This document shows positions 43,756-53,343 of a DNA stretch of 64,000 nt, piece by piece. The notes beneath the pieces are model-generated. The model was not told the DNA's origin and did no database searches. It saw only the letters and a list, made by a program, of their open reading frames with translations. The stretch covers positions 411,551 to 475,550 of the forward strand of contig NZ_OMPQ01000011.1 in the NCBI RefSeq assembly GCF_900313025.1, given 5' to 3'. A program made the translations under genes and the position numbers. Within the stretch, counting starts at the first letter, position 1. Each line of letters starts with the position of its first letter. Source of the stretch: Pseudophaeobacter sp. EL27. GTDB lineage: Bacteria; Pseudomonadota; Alphaproteobacteria; Rhodobacterales; Rhodobacteraceae.

Positions 43756-44652
43756 TCATTTAGAAAGAGAAAGTGTTTCTGACTTTTGACTGCTTGGAGA
43801 CATTCCAAATTTTCGGGAGTATTCACGGCTAAACTGTGTCGGGCTTTCATAGCCTACGTGGTAAGCTGTTGCAGCCACGGACTTGGTTCCAGAAATGAGA
43901 AGTTGCCGTGCTTCCAGCAGACGCAAGTCCTTTTGATACTGTAGAGGCGTAGTGGACGTTACCGATTTGAAATGCTCATGAAAGGCCGAAAGACTCATGC
44001 CAGATGCAGCCGCAAGGTCGGCAACCAAGATATTGCTTTTGTAGTTATTGCGCAGTGTGGTGATGGTTTTGGATATACGACTTGCCGGGCTGTCTTGCTT
44101 GAGCAATTGACGCAGCATTGTACCATGACTTGCCCGCAGAAGTCGAAAGTGGATTTCCTTTAGCACCAGCGGCGCCAGTGCCTCAGTCTCAACCGGATCT
44201 AAGGATAGGCGAAACAACCTGCCCACGGCATCAATGAGTGCCGTGTCGGAAGCGGCGGCGTTTAGCGAATGCATATTGCCACTTCCAGCCTCCTCAAGCC
44301 CCTGAAATTCGGCAGACATGCTGCGTAGCAAATCCAAGTCTAGCCGCAAGGCCAGGGCTGTATAGGGGGCATGAGGGCTGGCCTGAATGACCGCAGCATC
44401 AACCGGGACTGCGTGACTCACGATCAAGGTATCCCCGGCGCCATATCGGATCACACGCCTACGGGCATAGGCCTCTTTTGCCCCCTGCAACACTAGGCAC
44501 ATGATCGGCTCATAAAAGGCGGCCGCACAATCAGTCTTCTCGAGATTGCCGATTGCATAGAGCCCTTGAATATCGGTTTCGCAGCCCGTTCCCAGGGCGT
44601 CTTGGGACACCACATGCTGAAAAACTTCCCGAGCCAGATCGTCGAGTACCAT
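43756..44652 (-). CDS. AraC-family regulator (YqhC-like)
   Basis: This 298-residue regulator has an N-terminal AraC_N domain ('FYEPIMCLVLQGAKEAYARRRVIRYGAGDTLIVSHAVPVDAAVIQASPHAPY') and a C-terminal double helix-turn-helix ('LVADLAAASGMSLSAFHEHFKSVTSTTPLQYQKDLRL', 'SVAATAYHVGYESPTQFSREYSRKFGM'). YqhC of E. coli, of this type, responds to aldehydes and activates oxidoreductase genes. It is divergent from an SDR and a molybdenum hydroxylase, its likely targets. The start at 44652 has GGGAGG upstream. The longer frame to 45057 lies antisense to the SDR. Confidence 0.88.
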   Translation of the reverse strand: MVLDDLAREVFQHVVSQDALGTGCETDIQGLYAIGNLEKTDCAAAFYEPIMCLVLQGAKEAYARRRVIRYGAGDTLIVSHAVPVDAAVIQASPHAPYTALALRLDLDLLRSMSAEFQGLEEAGSGNMHSLNAAASDTALIDAVGRLFRLSLDPVETEALAPLVLKEIHFRLLRASHGTMLRQLLKQDSPASRISKTITTLRNNYKSNILVADLAAASGMSLSAFHEHFKSVTSTTPLQYQKDLRLLEARQLLISGTKSVAATAYHVGYESPTQFSREYSRKFGMSPSSQKSETLSLSK

Positions 44653-44815
44653 GTAAGAGCCTCCCTGTTCCTGAAAAATGATAGGCCATGATCGCGGTGC
44701 GGTGAACGACAAAGCCCTAAGATCTGGAGAATTAGGCAGACCATTTGGAGGATCAGGCAATGGAACCGGACTGGGTAATGTTAAATTGAAGGCAGGCAAA
44801 ACAGGAGTTGTCTTC

Positions 44816-45637
44816 ATGTCTCGGACCATTTTGATCACAGGCGCATCTTCCGGCATTGGCAAGGAAACTGCGAAACTCTTTGCCTCGCGCGGGTGGAATG
44901 TGGTTGCCACGACGCGCGCTCCCGCCAAAGAAGAAGAACTCGTAGAAATCGAGAATGTTCTTGTCACCCGCCTTGATGTGACCGATCCTGAGACGATCAA
45001 CGCGGCCCTGTCCGCTGCAATTGCAAAGTTTGGCAAGATCGACGTTTTGCTCAACAATGCGGGCTACGGGGCGTATGGCCCCTTGGAAGCCTTTCCAATG
45101 GATCGGATCCGCCGCCAGTTCGACACAAACGTGATTGGCCTACTGGAAACCACTAAGGCAGTATTGCCGCACATGCGGAGCCAGGGTTCGGGCACAATCG
45201 TCAATATCTCGTCTATTGGCGGCCAGATGACCTTTCCCTTGGGGGCGCTATATCATGGAACAAAATTTGCGGTCGAAGGTATTTCAGAGGCACTCCACTA
45301 TGAACTGGAAGCCGCGGGTATCAAGATCAAAATCGTAGAACCAGGCATGATTGCAACCGACTTTGGTGGGCGTTCGTTTGATTTTGTCAATGATGAAGCA
45401 ATGACAGAGTACCAACCCGTTGTTCAGGCCCTATTCGGAGCATGGGGCAGCACAGAAATGGCAGCCCGCGCCTCGCAGCCCATCGTTGTTGCCGAAGTCA
45501 TCTATCAGGCGGTCACCGATGGCACTGCCACACTGCGTTACCGCGCTGGTGCAGATGCGGTTGAATTGCTCGATAACCGCAAGGCCTTGGATGACGCTTC
45601 ATTCATCGGCGGCCTGAAGGCGCAGCTTGGTCTGTAG
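44816..45637 (+). CDS. Short-chain dehydrogenase/reductase
   Basis: This 273-residue classical SDR has NAD(P)-binding 'TILITGASSGIGKETAKLFASRG', 'VLLNNAGYGAYGPLE', catalytic Ser in 'IVNISSIGG' and Tyr-x3-Lys in 'ALYHGTKFAVEGISEAL'. 'VVATTR' after the second strand suggests NADP preference. The substrate is unknown. The start at 44816 has AGGAG upstream. It is read divergently from the AraC regulator with a 163-base shared promoter region. Confidence 0.9.
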   Translation: MSRTILITGASSGIGKETAKLFASRGWNVVATTRAPAKEEELVEIENVLVTRLDVTDPETINAALSAAIAKFGKIDVLLNNAGYGAYGPLEAFPMDRIRRQFDTNVIGLLETTKAVLPHMRSQGSGTIVNISSIGGQMTFPLGALYHGTKFAVEGISEALHYELEAAGIKIKIVEPGMIATDFGGRSFDFVNDEAMTEYQPVVQALFGAWGSTEMAARASQPIVVAEVIYQAVTDGTATLRYRAGADAVELLDNRKALDDASFIGGLKAQLGL

Positions 45638-45796
45638 CCGGGACCGGAAAACGGGCTGGTGTGATTAGGTGGCTGCATTGGCTGGGCCAGCTCTTGCAAC
45701 TGACCTGGTCGGGGCGCCTGCCCAACAAGCTCTGAAAGAGCCAAATGCGAATAAAATATAGCCTCGAAAAATAGCCAACAGGGAGACCTACAAGCC

Positions 45797-46261
45797 ATGG
45801 CAATATCACTCAAACTAAACGGTGAGACACATACTGTTGACGCCGAACCGGGCACCCCGCTTTTGTGGGTTATCCGGGATGAATTGAAACTGACCGGAAC
45901 CAAATTCGGATGTGGTGTGGCCTCTTGCGGGGCCTGCACGGTGCATTTGGATGGCGCGCCTGTCCGCTCTTGCCAGACCTTCATTGAAGACGTTGAAGAT
46001 GCAGAAGTCACCACCATTGAAAAGATGGAAGAGGACAAGATCGGTGCGGCTGTCCAAAAGGCTTGGTTGGAACTGGATGTGGTTCAATGCGGCTACTGTC
46101 AGTCTGGCCAGATCATGAATGCAGTAGGGCTACTACGTGAAAACGCGACCCCCACGGCGCAGGAGGTAGATGACTATATGCATGGCAATGCCTGCCGTTG
46201 TGCCACCTACCAACGCATTCGCGCCGGTGTTCTGCGTGCCGCTGATATTCTGGAGGCTTGA
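45797..46261 (+). CDS. Molybdenum hydroxylase [2Fe-2S] subunit (IorA-like)
   Basis: This 154-residue electron-transfer subunit has a plant-type ferredoxin centre formed by Cys39, Cys44, Cys47 ('FGCGVASCGACTVHLDG') and Cys59 ('RSCQTF'). A second [2Fe-2S] four-helix domain has 'VVQCGYCQSGQIM' and 'GNACRCATYQRIR'. This is the small subunit of xanthine-oxidase-family enzymes of the isoquinoline 1-oxidoreductase/aldehyde dehydrogenase type that use no FAD subunit. The large subunit follows at once (stop 46261, ATG 46267). Confidence 0.93.
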   Translation: MAISLKLNGETHTVDAEPGTPLLWVIRDELKLTGTKFGCGVASCGACTVHLDGAPVRSCQTFIEDVEDAEVTTIEKMEEDKIGAAVQKAWLELDVVQCGYCQSGQIMNAVGLLRENATPTAQEVDDYMHGNACRCATYQRIRAGVLRAADILEA

Positions 46262-46266
46262 AACTG

Positions 46267-48444
46267 ATGACTATCAATACGTCCCGCCGCAACTTTTTGA
46301 AAACCGCAGCCGCAGCCACCGCTGTGCTCTACGTTGGAGCAACTTCAAAGGGCGTCAGCGCAGCATCCGGTTCAGCAGATGCCATGCTGAATCCATTTGT
46401 AAAAATCGATAGCAATGGATCCGTCATTGCTATCGTAAAGCACTTTGAGAAAGGTCAAGGCCCGGCCACTGGTCTGACCTCCCTCATCGCCGAAGAACTC
46501 GGTGTGACGATGGATCAAATTGGCTATGAATTCGCCCCCTCCAACCCAAAAGTCTACAACAACACGCTGTTTGGGCAGTTCCAGGGCACCGGCGGTTCAA
46601 CGGCCATGGCCAACTCCTGGATGCAGTATCGCACGGCTGGTGCCAATGCCCGTGAAATGCTGATCAAAGCCGCGGCAAAGGAATGGGGCGTGGAGGCTTC
46701 GGCCCTGGATATTCAGGCAGGGGTGATCTCTGGCGCTGGTCACTCTGCACCTCTGGGGGCCTTTGTTGCGGCTGCCGCGGGCATTGCCCCCACTGAAAAC
46801 CCGCGCCTGCGCGCGCCTGCAGAGTGGAAGATCATCGGCAACCCAACCACCAGGCGCAAAGACAGCCCCATAAAGGTAAACGGCACAGCCAAATTTGCCA
46901 TGGATGTGCATTTGGACAACCAAATGGTTGTGATGATCAAACGCACACCACAACGTGGTGGTCTGGTGGCAAGCTTTGACGACAGCGCTGCCAGGCAGAT
47001 CAAAGGTTTCATCATGGCGCAGGCGCTGCCGACGAAACACGGCGTCGCTGTCTATGCAGAAAACACCTGGGCGGCAATGCAGGCGCGCGCAGCACTGGAG
47101 GTCGAATGGGATCTCGCTGCCGCGGAAACGCGGTCCTCACAGGAGATCAAGGATGAGATTCTGGCAGCCCTGGACGCAGCGCCGACATATAACGTCAACA
47201 AGGCGGATCCAGCAGCCGTAAAATCCATGGTCGATGGTGCGGCCACGACGATTGAAAAGGCGTTCTACTTCCCGCTTCTGGCCCATGCCCCGATGGAACC
47301 GCTGAATTGCACGATTGAGCAGACCGCCGAGGGCGACATCGTACTGCATGACGGCGCACAGATGCCGACTGGACCGCATATGGCCTATCAGCAGATCTTT
47401 GGCCTCCCAGCGGAGAAGATTCATATCAGAACTATGCTGGCAGGCGGTTCCTTTGGGCGCCGTGCAACGCCGGATGCGGACTACCAGGTTGAAGCCGGGC
47501 TGGCCTTTGTCAAAACAGACCGGTCCCGCCCGGTGAAACTTGTTTGGGACCGCGAGGATGACATCCGTGGTGGTTATTACCGACCAGCCGCGGGTCACAA
47601 AGTCCGTGTTGGTTTGGATGACGCGGGCAACATTGTCGGCTGGGAACATCAGGTGGCTGGGCAGTCGATCATGAAAGGCACGCCTTTTGAGGCCTTTGCC
47701 GTGCATGACGGCGTTGACCACTCCACGGTCGAAGGCATCGCTGACAGCCCCTATGCTGTTCCAGGCATGGCGCTTGGGCTGACGGACACAGAAAAAGCGA
47801 CGTCGGTGCTATGGTGGCGATCGGTTGGCCACACCCATACAGCCTATGTGATGGAAGTCATGATGGATATGGCCGCTAGGGCCGTTGGGCAAGATCCCGT
47901 TGCGTTCAGACTGAAGTATCTTGCAGGTGAGGCGGACCAAGCTCGCAAGGCAGCGGTTTTGAAACTGGCAGCGGACAAAGGAAACTGGGGCACACCAGCT
48001 GCAGGGAATGTGCAGGGCATTGCTGTGCACAAGTCCTTTGGGTCTTATGTAGCGGAAGTGGTGGAAATTTCTGGAAACTTGGCGGATGGTATCCAGATCG
48101 AAAAAGTCACCGCCGCCGTCGATTGTGGCATCGCAGTAAATCCCGATGTGGTCAAAGCCCAAATCGAAGGAGGCATTGGCTACGGCATTGGGCATGCGAT
48201 GCGCGACCAAATCACCCTGGATGGCGGAGCGGTAGAACAGTCCAACTTTCCGGATTATGAGCCGCTAAGGATCTCTGACATCAAGGCGATCGAAACGCAT
48301 ATTGTGGCATCTTCCGAAGCACCTAGCGGTATCGGAGAACCTGGCACCCCGCCTTCAGCTCCCGCCTTGGCCAACGCCATCGCGCAGCTGGATCTGCTTG
48401 TTGCGGAATTGCCTATGAGCGCAAATGGAGTTTCATTCGCATAG
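46267..48444 (+). CDS. Molybdenum hydroxylase large subunit, Tat-exported (IorB-like)
   Basis: This 725-residue molybdopterin-binding subunit starts with a twin-arginine signal ('NTSRRNFLKTAAAATAVLYVG'), so the folded complex should work in the periplasm. Conserved cofactor motifs include 'NTLFGQFQGTGGSTAM', 'APMEPLNC', 'AGGSFGRRATPDAD' and the active-site glutamate in 'SGIGEPGTPPSAPALANA'. Relatives oxidise aldehydes or N-heterocycles. It probably pairs with the SDR at 44816 under the AraC regulator. The ATG at 46267 has GGAGG upstream. A strong terminator follows. No XdhC-like maturation gene is nearby. Confidence 0.92.
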   Translation: MTINTSRRNFLKTAAAATAVLYVGATSKGVSAASGSADAMLNPFVKIDSNGSVIAIVKHFEKGQGPATGLTSLIAEELGVTMDQIGYEFAPSNPKVYNNTLFGQFQGTGGSTAMANSWMQYRTAGANAREMLIKAAAKEWGVEASALDIQAGVISGAGHSAPLGAFVAAAAGIAPTENPRLRAPAEWKIIGNPTTRRKDSPIKVNGTAKFAMDVHLDNQMVVMIKRTPQRGGLVASFDDSAARQIKGFIMAQALPTKHGVAVYAENTWAAMQARAALEVEWDLAAAETRSSQEIKDEILAALDAAPTYNVNKADPAAVKSMVDGAATTIEKAFYFPLLAHAPMEPLNCTIEQTAEGDIVLHDGAQMPTGPHMAYQQIFGLPAEKIHIRTMLAGGSFGRRATPDADYQVEAGLAFVKTDRSRPVKLVWDREDDIRGGYYRPAAGHKVRVGLDDAGNIVGWEHQVAGQSIMKGTPFEAFAVHDGVDHSTVEGIADSPYAVPGMALGLTDTEKATSVLWWRSVGHTHTAYVMEVMMDMAARAVGQDPVAFRLKYLAGEADQARKAAVLKLAADKGNWGTPAAGNVQGIAVHKSFGSYVAEVVEISGNLADGIQIEKVTAAVDCGIAVNPDVVKAQIEGGIGYGIGHAMRDQITLDGGAVEQSNFPDYEPLRISDIKAIETHIVASSEAPSGIGEPGTPPSAPALANAIAQLDLLVAELPMSANGVSFA

Positions 48445-48450
48445 TATTTT

Positions 48451-48484
48451 CGCAGCACAGCAACAAACTGTGCTGCGCCCTTTT
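48451..48484 (+). terminator. Rho-independent terminator after the molybdenum hydroxylase
   Basis: A perfect 10-bp stem (CGCAGCACAG / CTGTGCTGCG, 48451-48460 with 48468-48477) has a 7-base loop and is followed by CCC and TTTT. It begins 7 bases after the stop codon. Confidence 0.9.
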
Positions 48485-49104
48485 CTAGTTTTCGGATCAC
48501 TTTTCTCATCTGTGGGCAAACGTCGAAAACCGTTGTGACAAGGTCATTGGAGCTGCCATTCCGAATACATCTGCAAAACCGGACTTTTGAACCAGATCGA
48601 TTCAATTCAAACCCGATCCACCAGATGCCGGGACTGAACAGCTAAGGCAATTGGGACTTGAAAGGCCAGTTCATTTCCATCGCAATGGTTCGACTTGTCA
48701 GTCGCTATTTTCATGAAAGCAGTGGACGGTTTGAATGGCAGCTGACCGAAACCTGCAGCGCAGCAAGCGGGGTCGTCCACGCAGGTCGGCTTCGGGCCGT
48801 TGTTCGCGGCCTATTGCTTGAAGGAGATGAGGTTTGATCCACCATTGACGGAGGCTACAGTGCCTTCTTTGCGAATTGTCGTCGCCGCTTCATCGAACGC
48901 AGCCTGATCGTCATCGAATAGATCGTCCCAGACAATGGGTGTTCCGTCCCCAGTGACAACTTCCAGAGACCAACCATCGCCGCCTTCGAGTTTGTTGAAA
49001 CTCCATTGGGTTACTATAATAAACCCGGTTACGGCTGCGAAAAGGCCACGAGGCGCTTTGGCCTATGTGCAAACAAAAACCACCATCAAGATGAGGGGCA
49101 AAAT
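48485..49104. other. Long low-density region with a gene relic
   Basis: These 620 bases between the molybdenum hydroxylase and the CMD-family gene contain no intact gene. The half nearest the CMD gene holds a minus-strand coding-like fragment (separate entry). The rest shows nothing I can name. Confidence 0.5.
48811..49064 (-). pseudogene. Start-less coding fragment, unknown function
   Basis: A minus-strand frame runs from about 49064, just after a TAG, to a TAG at 48811 and reads like real protein. It begins 'RGLFAAVTGFIIVTQWSF', then 'GDGWSLEVVTGDG' and 'IVWDDLFDDDQAAFDEA', and ends 'NGGSNLISFKQ'. It holds no ATG, GTG or TTG at a sensible place, so it is probably the 3' remnant of a truncated gene. 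The family is not recognised. A membrane-like stretch comes first, followed by an acidic, soluble part. Confidence 0.5.
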
Positions 49105-49482
49105 ATGAGCCTAGATGAAGACCTGTTTCTAAAGGGACTTGAGCAACGAAAGGCGACCCTTGGCGCTGAGTATGTGGAGAAAAACCTGGCCGCGGCCGAT
49201 GAATTCACCCGCCCGTTTCAGGAAGCCATGACCGCCTGGTGCTGGGGCTTTGGCTGGGGGGATGATGTGATTGATGCAAAAACCCGGTCGATGATGAACC
49301 TCTCCATGATCGGCGCGCTGGGCAAAATGTCCGAATGGGAAATTCACTGCCGTGGGGCGATCAGCAACGGGGTCACCAAAGAAGAGATCCGGGCCATCAT
49401 CCACGTCGTTGGTATATATTGTGGGGTGCCGCAAGCGCTGGAATGTTTCCGGGTCGCCCGTAAAGTACTCGAGGAGACCTGA
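49105..49482 (+). CDS. Carboxymuconolactone decarboxylase family protein
   Basis: This 125-residue protein of the AhpD/CMD fold carries 'WGFGWGDDVIDAKTRSMMNLSMIGALGKMSEWEIHCRGAISNGVTKEEIRAII' and 'CGVPQALECFRVARKVL', typical of the gamma-carboxymuconolactone decarboxylase (PcaC) branch. No protocatechuate genes are adjacent, so it may have another role. The start at 49105 has GAGGGG at good spacing. The frame from 49006 is not supported. Confidence 0.88.
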   Translation: MSLDEDLFLKGLEQRKATLGAEYVEKNLAAADEFTRPFQEAMTAWCWGFGWGDDVIDAKTRSMMNLSMIGALGKMSEWEIHCRGAISNGVTKEEIRAIIHVVGIYCGVPQALECFRVARKVLEET

Positions 49483-49613
49483 TCCAAGATAGAGGCGGCG
49501 GGCCTGGCCCTCATTCGCGACAGCGCTCTTGGTATTCTTGTCACAGAAGCCTTAGGGTAAGCTGATCAGAGTGGGGGCCTGGGAGTATACAACATGCAAA
49601 AGGGTGACAGGGA

Positions 49614-50264
49614 ATGAGACAGAATACAGCAGCCGCGCAAAAGAAAACCCGCGAGGTCTGTGAACTGGCACCTATTATGCCGGTTCTTGTGGTCCGGGAT
49701 GCGGTCAATGCGGAACCCCTGGCCAAGGCTCTGATTGCTGGTGGCCTAGCTGCGCTGGAAGTCACCCTGCGCACGCCCGCCGCCCTGGATGTTATTGCTG
49801 CGATGTCCGCAGTTCCAGGCGGGGTCGTTGGCGCAGGCACCCTGATTACCCCACAGGATGTACGCGATGCCAAGGCGGCTGGCGCCATGTTTGGTGTCTC
49901 GCCGGGGGCCACGGATGCGCTGATTGAGGCCTGTCTCGACGAAGATCTGCCGCTGCTGCCCGGCGCCGCGACCGCGAGTGAAGCCATGCGGCTGCTCGAG
50001 CGGGGCTATACAACACAGAAGTTTTTCCCAGCCGAGACCTCTGGCGGTGCAGCGGCACTGAAGGCCATTGGCGCGCCGTTGCCGCAAATTCGGTTTTGCC
50101 CTACAGGTGGTGTCAGCCTGTCGAATGCAAAAGATTACCTTGGGCTCTCCAATGTTCTCTGTGCAGGAGGGAGTTGGGTGGCCCCGGAAACACTCGTCTC
50201 TGCCCAGGCCTGGAGTGAAATTGAGACCCTCGCCCGCGAGGCAAAACAACATCTATCCACCTAG
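49614..50264 (+). CDS. eda: 2-keto-3-deoxy-6-phosphogluconate aldolase
   Basis: This 216-residue class I aldolase splits KDPG to pyruvate and glyceraldehyde-3-phosphate in the Entner-Doudoroff pathway, the main sugar route of roseobacters. The catalytic Glu is in 'ALEVTLRTPAAL', the Schiff-base lysine in 'TTQKFFPAETSGG', and the phosphate site in 'CPTGGVS'. It may also act on 4-hydroxy-2-oxoglutarate. The edd gene is not adjacent. Confidence 0.93.
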   Translation: MRQNTAAAQKKTREVCELAPIMPVLVVRDAVNAEPLAKALIAGGLAALEVTLRTPAALDVIAAMSAVPGGVVGAGTLITPQDVRDAKAAGAMFGVSPGATDALIEACLDEDLPLLPGAATASEAMRLLERGYTTQKFFPAETSGGAAALKAIGAPLPQIRFCPTGGVSLSNAKDYLGLSNVLCAGGSWVAPETLVSAQAWSEIETLAREAKQHLST

Positions 50265-50776
50265 ATGGATAGTCTTGCGCTGCTACCAGGGCAGAACACC
50301 ACTAAAAAGAACAGTGTAACGCGTTGTTTAGCTACCAACCCCATGCCGTTGTGCCGCCACGCCGAGGGCGGGGCATTTGTTCCCGTTGTCCAAAGGCGTG
50401 AACTTGGTGCCGCTGGGGGGGCCAAACTCCAAATCAACATCCTTAAGGCATTGCATTCAAAGCGTGATCCTTGTGCCTCTTAGGAGGCGGTGTTCGATCA
50501 AAACTAAGTCCTAGCTTTTCAGGTGGCTTGCCCCTAGAGGGTTTCGGACCGTCTAAAGGTAAGCAGCGTGGACGCTGAAATTGGATTTTATCTGTCCAAG
50601 CCGTTAGCCAGTCATGGACTTGGATCGGGCTTCGAATGTGCGGTTTGCGCGCAAATTGGAAAAATCAACCTTTTGTCAGGCATTTTTTGGCATCTCTCTG
50701 GGTGCCCCTTTCCTATGTGCTATGGCCAGGATCGTTGAAAATGGAAGGTACAGGGGCCGCCTCAGACAAGGACCCG
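50265..50776. other. Intergenic region before the chemoreceptor gene
   Basis: These 512 bases hold no gene I can support. A 72-codon frame starts directly on the eda stop (50265-50483) but has no ribosome-binding site and no recognised family. The chemoreceptor frame is open back to 50636, but its protein-like part starts at 50777. Confidence 0.5.
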
Positions 50777-53083
50777 ATGATGTTTAAGATACAAAAGCTA
50801 CCACTTTCGGCAAAACTCCCGATGATCATGGTGGCGCTGACAGCGACCTTTCTTGTTACGGTTGCTTTTCTGATCTATTCGATGGCCGAAAAGAGCATTC
50901 GAAAGAACATCTACACGGCACATGAAATTGAGGCCAATGCGGGCGCTCAGGCGCTGGATTTCCTGATCTCTTCCGCCCATTCCAACCTCGCGAGCCAGGC
51001 GGCCCAGCCAACTGTTTTCCGGGCGGTCAGCAACTTCACCCGTGTGATCGGCATGATCGAAGAACCCGATCCGATTGCCTATCTCAAGCGGGTCTATGGA
51101 AGCGAAAACCCCAATCCGGTTGATCAACGCGCACAGCTCGTCGATCCCGGTGATGGATCCTATTACAGCCAGTCCCATGCCAGCTATCACCCGACATTCC
51201 AGCGCACGGTCGATCTGAACGGCTACGAAGATCTCTACCTTTTTGATATGGAAGGGCTGTTGATCTACTCGGTCAAAAAGCTGGATGACTATGCCAATAG
51301 TTTTGCCACCGGAGATCTGGCCGAAACCGGACTGGGCCAGTTGTTCGCAGAGGCTCTGGTGGCGGAACCGGGCCATGTGGTGCACTCGGATTTCACCCTA
51401 TATGGGCTAGACGGCGATGCGCCCTCTGCTTTTCTGGCAACCCCGGTGCTCAACAAACGGCAAAAAACCGTTGGCGTGATTGCCGTTCGTCTGGGCAGTG
51501 CTGGGGTGGTACAGGCCCTGACAAAAAACCTGCAAGATCTTGAGAGCCAGAATATCTATCTGGTCAGCCCTGATGGATTGGCCCGCAGCCCCTCGGCGCT
51601 GGGGGATAGCTTTGGCGTATTGGATACCCTGCCGGATGTGCCGCAAATACAGGCCGCCCGTAACGCAGAAACCGCGCGCTTTGACGGGGTTCCGGCCATG
51701 GCAGGGGGCAGTGCAACCGCCCTGGTTATGCCGCTAGATCTGCCGGGCTTTTCCTGGTCACTGGTTCTGGAAACCAATGAGATCGCGGCCTTTGCAGAGC
51801 TGAACCAAATTCGCCTGCTTGCTATGGCGGTGATTGGTGGCTCTGTGTTGATTGCGATTGTGGTTTCCCTGTTTGCCGCACGCCGGGTCACAATCCCCAT
51901 TCTGGCGCTGCGCGAAGCCACCAATGCCCTGGCCGATGATGATTATGACATCGACATCACTGGCAAATCCCGCAGCGATGAGCTGGGCGATTTGGCCCGC
52001 AGCCTGGACAGTTTCCGGGATAAGCTGAAGCAGGCCGACGAGGCCGCCGTCCGCGAGGTGCAGGCAGCTCAGCAAACCACCGCTGTGGTGGAGGAGACCA
52101 GTCGGGCCCTGTCGCAGCTTCAGGCTGGCAACCTCGCCTGTGACATCCAGAACCCCTTTGCGGAGAGCTATGAAACGCTGCGCGAAAACTTCAATCAGAG
52201 TCTGGTCAATCTGCGCGGGTCAATGGGTGAGGTCGTCAGTGCTTCTGAGCATGTCGGCAAGTTCTCTCAGGAGCAAAGTGCAGCGGCCGATGAAATGGCG
52301 CATCGCACCGAAAGTCAGGCCGCTACCTTGGAACAGACCGCCTCGGCGCTGCGGGATTTGACTGCCAATATTGGAACCACTGCAGAGCAGGCGGCGCAGA
52401 TGGACAAGGCCATGAGCCGAACACGCACCGAGGCCGAAGGCAGTACCAAGGTTGTGACGGCAGCGGTGTCTGCCATGGACCAGATCCAGGAAACCTCCAA
52501 TGAGATTTCTAAGATTATCAACATGATCGATGACATTGCCTTTCAAACCAACCTGCTGGCTCTGAATGCCGGGGTCGAGGCCGCGCGGGCGGGCCATTCT
52601 GGGGCAGGGTTCGCCGTGGTGGCCTCTGAGGTGCGGGCACTGGCGCTACGGACCTCTACAGCGGCCGGACAGATCCAGGAGCTGACCTCCGCCAGCGAGG
52701 CCCATATCGCAAATGGTGTTGATATGGTGGGTCAAGCTGGCGATGCCTTGTCGGGCATCATTGGCAACGTGGGCGAGGTTTCTGGCCTGGTGAGCGAGAT
52801 CGCCGAAGGGGTGCGCAAGCAGTCCAAGGGCCTGGGGGAGATCAATGGCTCGATGGAGGTCCTGGATGGGGTCACCCAGCAGAACGCCGCGATGGCAGAA
52901 GAGGCCTCTGCCTCCAGCCAGTTGTTGCAGCAGGAAGCCACCAGCCTGTCCGGGATTGTCAGCCGCTTTGACCTGGGGCAGGACGCGGTTTCTGGTGATG
53001 GCGCGGAAGGATCCTCTGCAGTTGCGGAAGCCCCCAGCGACTGGGGAGATGCTGCGGATTGGGATCAACCACAATCAGCCTAG
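50777..53083 (+). CDS. Methyl-accepting chemotaxis protein
   Basis: This 768-residue membrane chemoreceptor has transmembrane segment 1 at about 14-36, a large periplasmic Cache-type sensor (about 40-330; 'YHPTFQRTVDLNGYEDLYLFDMEGLLIYSVKK'), transmembrane segment 2 near 335-357, and a HAMP domain ('RRVTIPILALREATNALADDDYDIDI'). A long signalling coil has the conserved hairpin 'IDDIAFQTNLLALNAGVEAARAGHSGAGFAVVASEVRALA'. It reports ligand binding to CheA/CheW, which are not in this window. The ligand is unknown. I placed the start at 50777, with AAGGA upstream; 50780 is equally possible. Confidence 0.92.
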   Translation: MMFKIQKLPLSAKLPMIMVALTATFLVTVAFLIYSMAEKSIRKNIYTAHEIEANAGAQALDFLISSAHSNLASQAAQPTVFRAVSNFTRVIGMIEEPDPIAYLKRVYGSENPNPVDQRAQLVDPGDGSYYSQSHASYHPTFQRTVDLNGYEDLYLFDMEGLLIYSVKKLDDYANSFATGDLAETGLGQLFAEALVAEPGHVVHSDFTLYGLDGDAPSAFLATPVLNKRQKTVGVIAVRLGSAGVVQALTKNLQDLESQNIYLVSPDGLARSPSALGDSFGVLDTLPDVPQIQAARNAETARFDGVPAMAGGSATALVMPLDLPGFSWSLVLETNEIAAFAELNQIRLLAMAVIGGSVLIAIVVSLFAARRVTIPILALREATNALADDDYDIDITGKSRSDELGDLARSLDSFRDKLKQADEAAVREVQAAQQTTAVVEETSRALSQLQAGNLACDIQNPFAESYETLRENFNQSLVNLRGSMGEVVSASEHVGKFSQEQSAAADEMAHRTESQAATLEQTASALRDLTANIGTTAEQAAQMDKAMSRTRTEAEGSTKVVTAAVSAMDQIQETSNEISKIINMIDDIAFQTNLLALNAGVEAARAGHSGAGFAVVASEVRALALRTSTAAGQIQELTSASEAHIANGVDMVGQAGDALSGIIGNVGEVSGLVSEIAEGVRKQSKGLGEINGSMEVLDGVTQQNAAMAEEASASSQLLQQEATSLSGIVSRFDLGQDAVSGDGAEGSSAVAEAPSDWGDAADWDQPQSA

Positions 53084-53191
53084 AGGCAGGACGCCGGGCA
53101 AAGCGATTTTATCTAGATCTTTCCTTTGCCCAGGTTTGTCAGACCGAAGCCTCTGCAGACCGCTTGACGCAGAAAATTTATTAAACTAATC

Positions 53192-53220
53192 GGGGGGCAG
53201 GTTGTAGACACCTGCCTCCC
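53192..53220 (+). other. Hairpin downstream of the chemoreceptor gene
   Basis: GGGGGGCAGGT pairs with ACCTGCCTCCC (one mismatch) around a short loop. No T-run follows, so it is not a classic terminator, but it could help stop or stabilise the chemoreceptor transcript. The rest of 53084-53343 shows no gene. Confidence 0.5.
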
Positions 53221-53343
53221 GCTGACATTTGTCTTGGTTAAGGTCTACGAGTTCAAATCTCTATCTACCTCTTTCCGCATATCGCGCGGATGGTAATGCG
53301 GGTCCCATCTCAAAAGCGCGAATAGGCTTGAGGAATATGGGAT

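Noticed and set aside
50265..50483. 72-codon frame starting on the eda stop codon
   Set aside because: No ribosome-binding site and no recognisable family. Stop-start contact alone is not enough support.
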